64,000 nucleotides of DNA, taken from contig CM064861.1 of the NCBI GenBank assembly GCA_032719365.1, forward strand, positions 78,922,863 to 78,986,862, in the 5' to 3' direction. Both the position numbers and the translations under genes were made by a program. Positions within the stretch are counted from its first letter, which is position 1, and each line of letters opens with the position of its first letter. Of this stretch, positions 1-11,125 are shown piece after piece. The notes beneath the pieces are model-generated. The model saw only the letters and a list, made by a program, of their open reading frames with translations, was not told where the DNA came from and did no database searches. This DNA is from Prinsepia uniflora. Taxonomy: Eukaryota; Streptophyta; Magnoliopsida; Rosales; Rosaceae.

Positions 1-1336
1 ACATATGAAGTAAAAGAAATTCAAAAAGTAAAACACATGAAGATTGCATTTTTACTTACAAATGTTAGAAAGAAAATACCAACACGTATATTGAATTATA
101 AGTAAAACCAATAACAATAACAAGAATTCAAGTAGAAAAATATGGTTTTTCATAAGAATCACCGAACAGCAGCAGTAAACTTGTGAAGATGGAAGAAGAA
201 ATACGAGGAATTCGGTCTTAAAAACTCTTGAATTGCCTTAGAATTACTCGTCCTACGTATTTCTTAAGGAAAATACAAAATTATGTTCAAAAGCTCTCAA
301 ATTAAAGTCACAAGAACAAAGTAAAGAAGAAATGAAATTTAGAAATAAAATATAATAACATAAATTAAGAACAAAATTTAAAACAATACTTAAAAGAAAC
401 TTTAAGAAAAAAAAATCTACAAGAAGCTAAAATGGTCCCAAAAAATGTCTCTCAAAAGAGAAAAAAAAAAAAGAACTAAACTAAAATGAACTTAGAAAAT
501 GGAAGAAAAGGGAAAAATGGGGACCCTTTTATAATGAAATGGCCTCCCTATTTATAAATGGAGTGCCAAAAAGAACTAAAAATAAAATAAAAAATAAAAT
601 ATAAAAATAATGATAAAATACATGAAGAAATGATGAAAATTAGTGTTAATTTTAGCTGAAATCATGGCAATTGGAGCAGCTGGGAGCAGCTGGAATTCAG
701 AGGAGCAGGGCATGGTCTTCTCGGCAGGGACGTGCTGATTTGCAGAAAATAATTTTGGTGAGGTCTGGGTGACAGAGAGTAGGTGAGGTTGGCGGCTGCA
801 ACGCTAACAGGGGCCTGACGATTAGTGCATGTGTGCTAAGACGGAGTCTTACCCTTTGGCAAGCACATTCCGTAATATTGTAAAGTTCGGCAGTTTCTTG
901 CTATCGCGAGTAACAGGCTTAGTTTGACTAGGCTGCGCGTGTGGGCTTGGCTGCGTCCCAAATGGGTTGGGCTGGACAGCGACATAATGGGCTACATGCT
1001 GGATTTCTGGGCTGCGAACAGGAGATGGGTCTGGGCTTCGTGAATGGGCTGATCAAGAGTTGCTGGGCTACAACAAATGCTAGGTTGGTTTTGGTAGCCC
1101 TCTACCGAATATTCTTGTAATTTTTGTTAGCCTCCCTAGTTTCGTCCATAATTTCTTCGTTATAATTTCGATCGGGATGATTTTTTCTCCAAAACGCTTC
1201 AAATTCCAAGTTTTATTTATTTCTGCAAAAATCTCACAAAATATATTATTTTCTCTAATTATTTGGTATTTTAATATTAAAAGTCAAGTATAAAGGGTAT
1301 AAAATAATATAAAAATGCTTAATTGAAGACCTATCA
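1..1336 (-). mobile_element. 3' LTR (window-truncated) of non-autonomous Athila-like element
   Basis: This stretch matches 5908-7240 almost collinearly, so the two are the LTR pair of one element; the window edge cuts off its outer part. It ends in CTATCA next to a polypurine-tract remnant, which makes it the 3' LTR of a minus-strand element. The Athila-type TATA box lies inside. No host gene is visible. Confidence 0.85.
549..556 (-). promoter_or_regulatory. TATA box of 3' LTR
   Basis: Plus strand TATTTATA reads TATAAATA on the minus strand. The same motif occurs at the matching place in every Athila-type LTR of the window, so it is the likely core promoter of the LTR. Confidence 0.6.
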
Positions 1337-2913
1337 AATATCCTCACACTTAAACTTTTCTAGTCCTTAGCAAATACTAAAATTAAACTACGAGTTCAAA
1401 AAAAGAAAACCCTTAACAATTTGTCTCAAAATTTCATTATTATGACCATGGCATCAAAGATTTTCACTTAAATCATTTAAGCATATGAAATTCAAGAGTT
1501 AATACATTGTAACAAAATGTTTCAACAAGTAAGATAATGAGTAAATATGGTGAAATGGATCTCAACATGAAGAAAACAAGTATGAATCAACTCACAAGAA
1601 TTTGCACTCATAAATTCACTCAATTTATAAGGGTTTGTGTTTGCACTGAAAGTACGTGAGAAAAATGCTCACATAATAGAATTAAAGTACTTTTGCATAA
1701 TCTCAAACAAACACCTCATGATAAAAATAAAACATACCTGCGCAAATGAACCAAAACTGTAAACTTACTCAAGTGATTGACTCAACTAATCAAAATTTAC
1801 CATCTTAAGTATCAGAAGGTCTTTATGAAGAATGTAATGGGGCTAAGTTTAGAGGAAAGGAAAATATAGGACAAGTGGTGCTCAAATTTGTTCCAAGACT
1901 CAATAGACTCCAAAACGTATCATAACTTCCCAACCTTAGTGCAATGTTATCAAGAATACATTCCTTCAAACATAGGCCTAATTTCATAATTTTGGGCTTC
2001 AAATTCATTCTTTGTGTCGGATTTACAAATGTAAAGGACTTAACTCAAACATTACATAATCAAACCTTATTACCTTGATAGAGACTCAAAACATATATAT
2101 ATATATATACATTTGGTTTTTTTTTCTTCATATATCAAGGTAATAACATGTGTCAATAATACAACAAAATTTGATTAAGTAAATATACATAAAAGTTTTC
2201 AAAACATCATCAATTTCTTTTCACACCATTTTCATGTCTTCAATCAAGTCCTGGGAACAAGGGTTAAAGATGTCTATACTAAACTCAAGTACTTAGATAA
2301 TCATGGTGATGAAATAAAGGTTTAATGTGGGTTCAAAAAGGTTAAAACTAAGAGGGTCGCAACTTGTGGGCACAAAGTAGGGAACATGGATGTTTGAATT
2401 TATGGTGTTATCCCTAATGCCTTAATCATATCCAAAATCATAAAGTTTATTGACTTAAAAGCTTTGAAAATCACATAGAAAATGTTCTAGTACTCTAGAG
2501 TTCATTAAAAGCTATGACAGGTAGTTATGAGGTATATGTATATCAATTGAAATAAAGAACTTATGAATCACTCATCAAAGATGTATATAAAGTTCTAAAG
2601 CCCACATAAGGTTCAAATGATTCATATTTATCTTATCATGTTCGTTTATGTACCAATTTACATGCATTATCTACAAGTTATAACATTTAATCACAAAATA
2701 TTAACAAGCAAATTCAAGTTGTAGTGATCATCTTAATAGTCATAACGTATTCAATTCTCTTCATTTATATCATTGACAGGTTTAAGGGCAACTTAAGACT
2801 CTTAAAAACACTAAGTTAAAATGAAAAGACTCAAAGAAAGTAATAAAAAAATATTACTTTTTTTAAAAAAATTTATAAAACAATTTTATTGCACAATTAA
2901 AATTGTAAACCAC

Positions 2914-2948
2914 TCCCCCACACTTAAATTCTACATTGTCCTCAATGT
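2914..2948 (-). promoter_or_regulatory. Internal polypurine tract plus hairpin block
   Basis: A C-run (G-run on the element strand) is followed by the perfect inverted repeat ACATTG-TCCT-CAATGT at 2933-2948. The same block occurs at 35716-35750 in Athila-A and 48534-48568 in Athila-B. It is a second polypurine-tract-like site about 1.6 kb inside the one next to the 3' LTR. Confidence 0.55.
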
Positions 2949-4489
2949 AGGAAAATAAGACATAATTGAACAATGAATCAAAGTAAGGAAGAGGATTTAT
3001 GAAAATAGTAAGAAAAACATTAAATAAACAAAATAAAAGAGAGTGAAGGGTATAAAGATAGCAAATCTGCGTTGATAACTCCTTCACATCCCAGGAACAT
3101 ATTGAGTTGTCTCCCAACAAACGCTTGAAGTTTAATGTCCATCTAGCTTAGATAGAAATGCAAATTAGTTAGTCAGAGATGTACGTTTGTCAAGAATGCA
3201 AGTTAGATATGCAAATAAAAACTAAGGATGCAAGTTAAGGTTTAAAATGCAAGTTAGAAATGTAAGTTTAAGTTAAAGATGCAATGCAAGTTAAACTAAA
3301 TATGCAAGAGAGTTAAACATGCAAGTTAGATTAAAGATGAAAGTTTAAGATGTCATGACAAGTAATGTAAGTTAAGATAATAAAAAAATGTAATAAGATA
3401 GATACAAGTATGAAATAACATATATACAAGTAAGAAATAACAAAGTACAAACAAGTTCGGAATGCACAAAGTAAAGTCACGATAAAATCAAGCTAATGCA
3501 CAAGCTCCGAAAACGTCTAAACTAATGTAACACATAGGTATATGCATGAAGAATAATGTGAATGCATAGAGAAATTATTAGAACCTACACAAGACATAAA
3601 CGTTACGTGAAATCCGAGCATCATGAAACCTTAGGGAGGTTATGCAATTTTCAAATGCAATGGAACAATATTTACACGTTGGAGGAAAGTCAAAGATATA
3701 TATGGTTCACATAGCTTCAAAGTTTAGATGGAGACTTCTACGTCCGTGCGGCCCAAACAAATATCTTAGATTTATTCAACTGTTTGGGCAAGTTCAAAGG
3801 TGACCATGTTAGAAAGAATAAACATAAGAGGCCGGGCTAATTTCAAGACATCCCGAGACTTAAACTCCATTGATGTCCCTTTCTTAGACCCAAATCCCGT
3901 TATGAGTACCGTCTTTTATCCTAAACATTATCCTTGAAAATTTCTTACTCCAGAGGAAATAAGATAACTCAAGTGTTAACAATCACCGCAGGTAAGAGTT
4001 AACAAACGAGACTTCACCTATTCCATTAAAGATCAAAATCTAAACTTTGAAGCACAAGTGATCTACATATAGTCGAGACTAATGCATGGATGCACGAATT
4101 ATTTACAAGAATGTTTTTATGCACAATTTACAAGTATAACATGACAATTTACATGTAAACAATTTATACAAGTATGAACAATTTATTCACAAGTATGGTT
4201 TTATGCACAAGTAAGGATATTCACACTAAAATATTGATTATGCACAAGATTTATTTACAAGTTTATAGTTACACTAACACAAAGTTAAGATAATAAATTT
4301 GAAATTAAAATATTTTTTTTACGATTTTTTTAATTAAAAAAGTAATGAAAACGTTTTCTTAATTTTAAAACAATAAAAAAAATCAAATTTTTTTAATAAA
4401 TAAAGAAAAAGACAAATTTAATTTAAAAAGATTTTTTTTTGAATTTTTTTTACATAAACAATTCAAAAGAAATAAAAATAAGAAAAAGT

Positions 4490-5130
4490 GAACAAGTATA
4501 ATATACAATTTATGAACAAGCATACAGTGAACATTATGTACAAGTATGAAAAAATACAATATGACAAGTATAAAATTATGAAAAAGTATAAATGAAATTA
4601 AATTATGAACAAGTATGTAGAAGTATAATATGAACAAGGAAACTATGTGCAAGTATGAACAAATATTGTAAAAACAAGTAAAAAATTATGAAAAAGTATA
4701 ACAAATATGTACAATCATAAGCAATTAAAATATGAACAAGTATAAAATGAACAAGTATGTACAATCATAAATAAGTATAAAATGAACAAGTATAATAAGA
4801 ATTTAAATTTACATAACAATTTTAATATGCACAAGTATATACAAAAGTATGAACATTTATGAACAAGTATAAAGTAGAAATTATGAACAAGTAAAGTATG
4901 AACATTATGAACAAATATAATAAGAACAATTATAAGAAACAAATTTATGAACAAACATAAAAGTAAAAGTTGTGGACAAGTATAAAGATAAATGAACAAG
5001 TATATTAAAAAAAGATAAAAAATAATATACAAGTATAATATGAACATGTATAAAGATAAACAAATAAAATATGAACATATAATATGAACAAAATTAAAAA
5101 TTATAAACAAGTATAATATGCACAATTTAT
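4490..5130 (-). repeat. Degenerate tandem repeat in the leader (ATGAACAAGTATA-like)
   Basis: Dozens of imperfect copies of a roughly 10-14 bp motif around GAACAAGTATAA lie in the untranslated leader next to the primer site. The same repeat type sits in the Athila-A leader at about 42620-43400. It opens long hydrophobic minus-strand frames that are by-products of the repeat. Confidence 0.8.
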
Positions 5131-5165
5131 TTACATTACTATCAAATTAAAAATGATTTTCAATT

Positions 5166-5183
5166 TCCCCAGCAACAACTCCA
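5166..5183 (-). other. Primer-binding site (tRNA-Asp type, diverged)
   Basis: Plus strand TCCCCAGCAACAACTCCA corresponds to the 3' end of plant tRNA-Asp (TCCCCGGCAACGGCGCCA) with three mismatches. It lies 5 bp inside the LTR boundary at 5189. Its position makes 5189-7240 the 5' LTR and the element minus-stranded. Confidence 0.75.
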
Positions 5184-5188
5184 AAAAT

Positions 5189-7240
5189 TGATAACGCTCA
5201 AACTACGCATTAAAATAAATATGTAATTTGAGTATTATGCAATTTAAACTTTTTTTGTGTAGTTGTAGTATTGATACATAGGGATCGTTCTTAACCGAGG
5301 AAATTAGGGAACATTAATAATGTGTTAGTGAGAAAGAATAAGGAATAAAATAATAAATGAATTAAAGAATTAAAGAACTGAAGAATGGATGGATTAAATA
5401 ATTAAAGAATTAATGAATTAATAAATTAATGAATTAAAAAATAAAGAATTAATGAATTAATGAATAAAATAATTAAATAATAAGAGAATAAATAATAAAA
5501 GAATAAAGAATTGAATGGTGGGTTTGAAAAGATTGTAATCATAAAATAATGAAAACAAGAAAAAACAATTATGAACTTAATTCTACTCATACTTTAACCT
5601 TTGTACAAGTTGACTTTCTTCAAACACATTTTTACCAACATTCTAACATTATACTCATATTCAACTAATCACGAAATCCTACCTTCATAATCTCAATTAC
5701 ATGCATATATTTTTCATATTATAAATACACTGAAAAACGAATTAATATATTTTTCATATTATAAATACACTGAAAAACGAATTATCACTTACAATATGAT
5801 CCACCTCAAGTTTGTGATTTAACGCGCCGAACATCGGTCAAACATTAAATCTCTTTAATTTTATTCTAAATGCCCCGAACAGCGGATTAACATTTAGCGT
5901 TGAATTGAAATTTAAGCACTAAAACATATTAAGTTAAAGAAATTCAAAAAGTAAAACACTTGGAGATTGCATTCTTATTTACAAATGTTATAAAGAAAAT
6001 ACCAATACATATATTGAATTATAAGTAAAACAATAACTAGAATTCAAGTAGAAAAATATGGTTTTTCACAAGAATCGAACTGGGGCAGGAAACTTGTGAA
6101 GATGGAAGAAAAAATACGAGTAATTCGGTCTTAAAAACTCTTAAATTGTCTTAGAATTACTCGACCTAGGTATTTTTTAAGGAAAACACAAAATTATATC
6201 TAAGAACTCTCAAAGAAAAGTCACAAGAACAAAATAAATAAGAAATGACATTTAGAAACAAAATATAATAACATAAATTAAGAACAAAATTAAAAACAAA
6301 ACTTAAAAGAAACTTAAGAAGAAAACTCTACAAGAAGCTAAAATGGTCCCTAAAAATGTCTCTCAAAAGAGAGAAAAAAAAAACTAAACTAAAATGAACT
6401 ATGAAAATGGAAGAAAGGGGAAAAATTGGGACCCCTTTATAATGAAATGGCCTCCCTATTTATAGTGGGTGTGCCAAAAAGAACTAAAAATAAAATATAA
6501 AATAAAATATAAAATAAATAATAAAATAGTACATGAAGAAATGATGAAAATGATAAAATTTAGGGTTGATTTCAGCTGAAATCATGGCAAATGGAGTAAG
6601 TGGGAGCCTATGGAATTCCGAGGAGCATGGCATGGTCTTCTTGGCAGGGACATGTTGATTTGCAGAAAATAATTTCGGTGAGGTCTGGCTGACAGAGAGT
6701 AGGTGAGGTCGGTGGCTGCAGTACTAATAGGGGCCTGGCGATCAGCGCACGCGTGTTGAAATAGAGTCGTACCTTTCAGCAAGCGCGCTCTGAAATATTG
6801 TAAAATAGTTTGGCAGTTTCTTGCTGGCTCGAGTAGCGGTCTTGGTTTGACTGGGCTGCGTGTGTGGGCTTTGCTGCGTCCCAAATGGGTTGGGCTGGAC
6901 AGCGACGTAATAGGCTACGGGCTAGATTTCTGGGCTGTGAACAAGAGATGGGTCTGGGCTTAATGGGCTGATCAAGAGCTGCTGGGCTGGTTTTGGTAGC
7001 CCTCTACCAAATATTCTTGTAATTTTTTGTAGCCGTACTTGTTTCGTCCATAATTTCTTCATTATAATTCCGATCTGGACGATTTTTTCCCCAAAACGCT
7101 CCAAATTCCAAACTTTATTTATTTCTGCAAAAATCCCACAAAATATATTATTTTCTCATATTTTTTGGTATTTTAATATTAAAATTCAAGTATAAAATGT
7201 ATAAAATAATATAGAATAATACTTAATTGAAGACCTATTA
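5189..7240 (-). mobile_element. 5' LTR of non-autonomous Athila-like element
   Basis: A 2052-bp LTR paired with 1-1336. The left end TGATAACG and right end CTATTA (CTATCA in relatives) form the short inverted termini of this family. It includes a 40-bp local tandem duplication (about 5707-5784), two copies of a conserved CCGAACA(G/T)CGG motif (about 5826 and 5875), and a TATA box at 6457. The TSD cannot be tested because the left end lies outside the window. Confidence 0.85.
6457..6464 (-). promoter_or_regulatory. TATA box of 5' LTR
   Basis: TATTTATA on the plus strand (TATAAATA on the element strand), at the same place as in the sister LTR. This is the likely start region of the element's transcript. 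Confidence 0.6.
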
Positions 7241-7587
7241 GTGGTTTTGATGGTTTCATGTGGCTTTTGACTTGGAGATAATGTTCACGCATTTTGAGAA
7301 ATATAAACTATGGTTCGTTTTAACCGAAGTGACATGGTTTTCATATGCATGCGTGGTTTTGGAAAACGAAGGGTAAAGCTGGATGTTTTCAAATTATGTT
7401 TTTAAAACGTACTCACATATTTTCTATATTTTGTAGCCTTCCAGGGCCACTACATGGAAATCGAGGCTCGAGAGGTAGAGGAATGAACTAATGAGTTTTG
7501 GGTTTATCCTTTGTCTGGCAAGGTAGCTGTCAGAGGGGAGCAGGGTCTGATTGTACTTTTCTTGTGTATTCGGGTAGGGTCCTGTCA
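7241..7587 (+). mobile_element. LTR fragment, TGACAGGACC family, plus orientation
   Basis: The last part (about 7507-7587) is an inverted counterpart of the start of the 8719 and 15009 LTRs: it holds TGTCTGGCAAGG, a GGGAGCAGG block and a terminal GGGTCCTGTCA. It is therefore the 3' end of a related LTR in the opposite direction. The following bases are only weakly like a tRNA-Met primer site. The 5' part is missing, cut by the element at 1-7240. Confidence 0.5.
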
Positions 7588-7715
7588 GTGGCACTAAGGT
7601 GAGACTCATTAGTTGAGAATTGGACATGTCTCATGAGAAGCTTGTGATGTCGCACTTTATTTTCCTAGCCAATTAAAGGAAGAGATCTTGGATGTTCTAT
7701 ATGTGAACTAACACA

Positions 7716-8110
7716 CCTAGTGAAAATGTCCATGCCATCTCTGCTGCAAGAAATAAAGAAATTGATTCTTGATCCCAAGACGAGTGGCTTGTTGACATAG
7801 AGTGCTAAAGATGCAGCTATTGTTCAGGATGATGTTGAAACTATCTTCTTGTAGCCTAGCAATGCCAAAGTTAGCTGAGCTAAAGCTATTGCACTCATAA
7901 TTCATGGGAGAAGAACTTGAAAAACTTGAATTCAAGCCATATTCTCTATTGCATGCCCCAAACTTTGTATCAGATTAAAGACTATGCTCCTTCAACAAGT
8001 GCAAAAACTTAAGGACTCCGTGAAAGATTTGAGGCAAAATTTGCTTGTGGAAAATTTTTGTGAATCAGGAAGTAACATCTCCTGCATTGAAATCTTTTAA
8101 CCAGCTTGTT
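7716..8110 (+). pseudogene. Decayed coding-like stretch, origin unknown
   Basis: Read on the plus strand with several stops, this stretch gives protein-like text such as LLQEIKKLILDPKTSGLLT (about 7737-7795) and then a charged, heptad-like MLLQQVQKLKDSVKDLRQ (about 7984-8037) that resembles a coiled coil. Composition is unlike the surrounding LTR DNA. I do not recognise the family. It may be a captured or stranded host-gene fragment, or chance. The 72-aa frame on the opposite strand is likely its shadow. Confidence 0.3.
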
Positions 8111-8314
8111 CCCTTCAACTTACTAATCCTCGAGATTTTTTTCTAAGTGTTGCAACTTTGGTTTTCCCATGTTTCTTATTGGAGAAAGAGACATCTTGCT
8201 TGTTGAGAGGACCCCTTCCCGAAATACCTAGATTGTCGTCAATGACCATGCTCCCGTCTCACAGTTAATACTAGAAATCAAAACCAACCTCAAGAGTATC
8301 ACATATTATCGATA

Positions 8315-8718
8315 AAACTCACCAACTGTCAGATAAGGGATCTTTTACACAACTGTCTACCTTGAAATATACTGAAGAATGAGCAGTGACTAAATTACGC
8401 CTCCAGCTTCAGAATATGTCTCCGTCCTCGTGTCATGGCATAGAGGGTAAGTAAAAAAATCCATAAAAATGTGAGTAGGCGAAAATAAGTGCATTAAAAC
8501 ATATTTGAAAAACATAAGTAATTTACCCTCAATTTTTCTAAACTATGCATGGATATGAAAAATTATCAAATCTCGATAAGACAAATAGTAAATAGAAAAT
8601 CTCGAAACACATGCAAACATTAAGAAATCAATCAATCTAAAAAAGTAAGTGAATATGTAATGATATCAAAATACTATAACCATGTTCACACATAATCAAC
8701 CCATCCTCGCTGCTCGAA
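8315..8718 (-). mobile_element. Truncated LTR of the LARD-like family
   Basis: It shows the same order of blocks as 8815-9145 of the next LTR: a CAGATAAGG block, a GTGAGTRGRCGAAAA block, an ATGCATG run, and CACATAATCAACCCATC. It stops at the point where the next LTR (8719) begins, so one family member appears to have inserted into another. Confidence 0.6.
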
Positions 8719-11112
8719 TGACCGGACCTGTCTCTAGAACACTTGAAAATCGCACCTAGGTACTGCTCCCATCTGACAAGTAACGTAAAATACCAACTTT
8801 ACCTTGGAACCTTGTCAGACAAGGCGTGCGAGTACATTTCCTTAACTCAAGCCTTTATATCTCTAACAACCTCGAGTTCCGTGCAACGGTCCTAGAAGGT
8901 TATTAAAATAACAAAAATTGTGTGAGTGGACGAAAAGAAATCATTTTAAAACATAGTTTGAAAACACACAAAATTTACCCTTCGTATTATAAAATCATGC
9001 ATGCATATGTAAAATCATATATCGCGGTAACATAAGAAATCTCGAAGTACGTGAAAATATTAGAAAATCTGACAGGAACAGAAAACAAGTCAACATAAAC
9101 CATATCATAATACCACAACCATAATTACACATAATCAACCCATCATCAATGTCTGCATGCCAAATTATCATATCATATATGCATTACCTATTGGCCAACC
9201 ACTCGGAAAAAACAGAGCCAAGCTATGGACGTCCGAGTATGGACCGACTCAAGAAAACAGGGTCTAGCTCTGGACGTCTGAGTCATAACCCAAGTAACCG
9301 TCTCAGGAAAATAGAGCACTACTCTGCGTCTGAAACTAACCTACTGCTCAAGAAAATAGAACTCGGTTCTGGATGCCTGAGCATCAACCACATAACTCTA
9401 CTGCTTGGGGATATAGCATCCAAGTGGCCGCCCAAAAATACAGCATATGGGCATAACCCAGCAATCTGAGGAGGGTTATTCATAAATACAGAAATTAACA
9501 AATATCGAGAAAACATACTTTTATAACATGTCTCAAGTTCTAAAACCACGTTCAAACTCAACAATCCACATATATCTAGAAATCACATATTTTATAACTC
9601 AATTTTTAAAACACAACAATCTCATATTTTACAACTCATATCAACTTCATAACCCAAATCCAAATTTCCTAAGCTCAAAACACAGTATATACCAAAACCT
9701 CGTAAAACGTGCATTTAACGAATTTCTGTTAAAACCACCAAAAATCATATAAAAATCGTAATCAAATCATCATCAAATAAATCACATAATAAAACTTGAA
9801 AACATGTAAATATGCATGCATAATAGTTTAGGCAAAAGAAAATTCACTCACACTCTATCCACACAGTTCGATACCACATTGCACGTTTTTCTGTAATTCT
9901 TAAAAACATCACATCTTATTATAAATCACCTTTAAAGGTTACTAATCATCCCAAATCACTCATATTATAATCCTTAAATTTTCCGGAATTTTAAACAAAT
10001 TTAAAACAACGTCTGAAATCTTCGAACAATCAAAATTTCCCTTAGACGATGTCCAACCTTCTCGATAATTATACTGTTGGACTCGCATCATCGAGAACAT
10101 GAACTTTCATGTTGACTGAATTTCCAAATGGTGGATCAGCGCCCACAAGCGCTACCCTAGCTCCTTGCGTGTGCGACTCACGCGCGAGACACTATTCATC
10201 ATCCATGTCCTTTAGTCGACCCATTTTTTGGGTTTTAGGGTCGTCCGACGCACGAGTCCAACCCGATTCTAAAACACTATTTCTCCACTGTTTTCTTCAG
10301 TTCAAATACCCAACTTCATCTCATGAATTCTATGATTAGCTCTATAGCTTTAAAACCACGAAAATGACCTTAATCTGCAACTTGGAATCCATGTTTTTTG
10401 ACCTAGTTTTCCGTCGATGTTCCTCAGCCTTCCCACTTTTCAAGCTTAATATTTTTCATTACTTTGAGTTCCTAGGTGCTTACAGAAGCTGATATAACCC
10501 TCACTCTCGAAGTTGAACTCCTCAAACTAACTTGATGCTCACTGTGCAATATTTCAAATTTTATTTCGGTTCGTTCTCGGCTGCAAACTATGGGGTGTCT
10601 CAACCGCTCCATTCCCTCTTCCTGGTACACCTTTCCTCCCCTCTTTTTTCTTCTTCTTCTTCTTCTCTCTTTCTCCCTGGTCTTCTCCCTCACGGTTTGT
10701 GTGTGTGTTTTTTTCGACTTCAACCCACCGAAAACCACCAATCACTTACCCAAACACACATATATAATAAGCAAAGTCGGTGGATAATTAGGGATGGATG
10801 AAACCAGAATTTTCTAGACAAGTGTCACCATCCAACAAATATCTCTCAAGTAAAATGACCAAATTACCCTTTAACTGAAAATTACCAAAATTCCCTTAGT
10901 CCTTTTAGACCCATAATAATCTCATCCGATTTCCAATTTTGGCATGACACCTATCTACAAACTTCAAATTTTGATACTAAGTACTGGTACTCATGAGAAT
11001 TCCAAAAGGTGTCCAGGTCAAAAAGTCAACTCTTTGACCTTACAGGGGTAAAATTATCATTTTCTTTTTAGATTTTCCAACCCTACTTTCCTCGAATAAC
11101 CGAGTTATTACA
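8719..11112 (-). mobile_element. LARD-1 3' LTR
   Basis: A 2394-bp LTR from TGACCGGACC to TTATTACA, followed by a C-rich polypurine-tract complement. It is collinear with 15009-16484. On the minus strand it starts TGTAATAACTCGG. It contains a short tandem array (9208-9390) and a pyrimidine-rich stretch (10620-10690) that opens spurious frames on both strands. No coding capacity. Confidence 0.75.
9208..9390 (-). repeat. Tandem array (about 45 bp units) inside LARD LTR
   Basis: Four imperfect units, each with a CTC(A/G)-GGAAAA-CAGAGC core and a CTCTGGACGTCTGAG-like half. Matching arrays lie at about 15490-15670 and 30370-30550 in the sister LTRs. Confidence 0.7.
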
Positions 11113-11125
11113 ACCTACCCCCCTT
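11113..11125 (-). other. Polypurine tract of LARD-1
   Basis: ACCTACCCCCCTT on the plus strand is AAGGGGGGTAGGT on the element strand, directly before the 3' LTR start TGTAATAA. This fixes the element on the minus strand. Confidence 0.7.

Larger units (their letters stand above)
1337..5188 (-). mobile_element. Internal region of non-autonomous Athila-like element (no gag-pol)
   Basis: About 3.85 kb between two LTRs with no credible coding capacity. The left part (to about 3145) is collinear with the 3' non-coding region of Athila-A (34227-35955). The right part (from about 3470) is collinear with the Athila-A leader (about 41780-43453). Between them Athila-A carries some 5.5 kb of gag-pol; here there is only a short run of degenerate ATGCAAGTTAGA-like repeats (about 3170-3400). 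Seen: shared flanks and absent coding region. Inferred: it depended on autonomous relatives for its proteins. Confidence 0.8.

Noticed and set aside
4383..5125. Long hydrophobic minus-strand frames (89 and 136 codons) in the leader
   Set aside because: They come from translating the GAACAAGTATA repeat; composition is periodic and not protein-like.
9208..9390. CRISPR-like spaced repeats
   Set aside because: Units are imperfect tandem repeats in a plant LTR with no unique spacers; not a CRISPR array.
10472..10801. Overlapping frames on both strands, one with a signal-peptide-like Leu/Phe run
   Set aside because: Pyrimidine-rich LTR sequence; not shared with sister LTRs as a frame.
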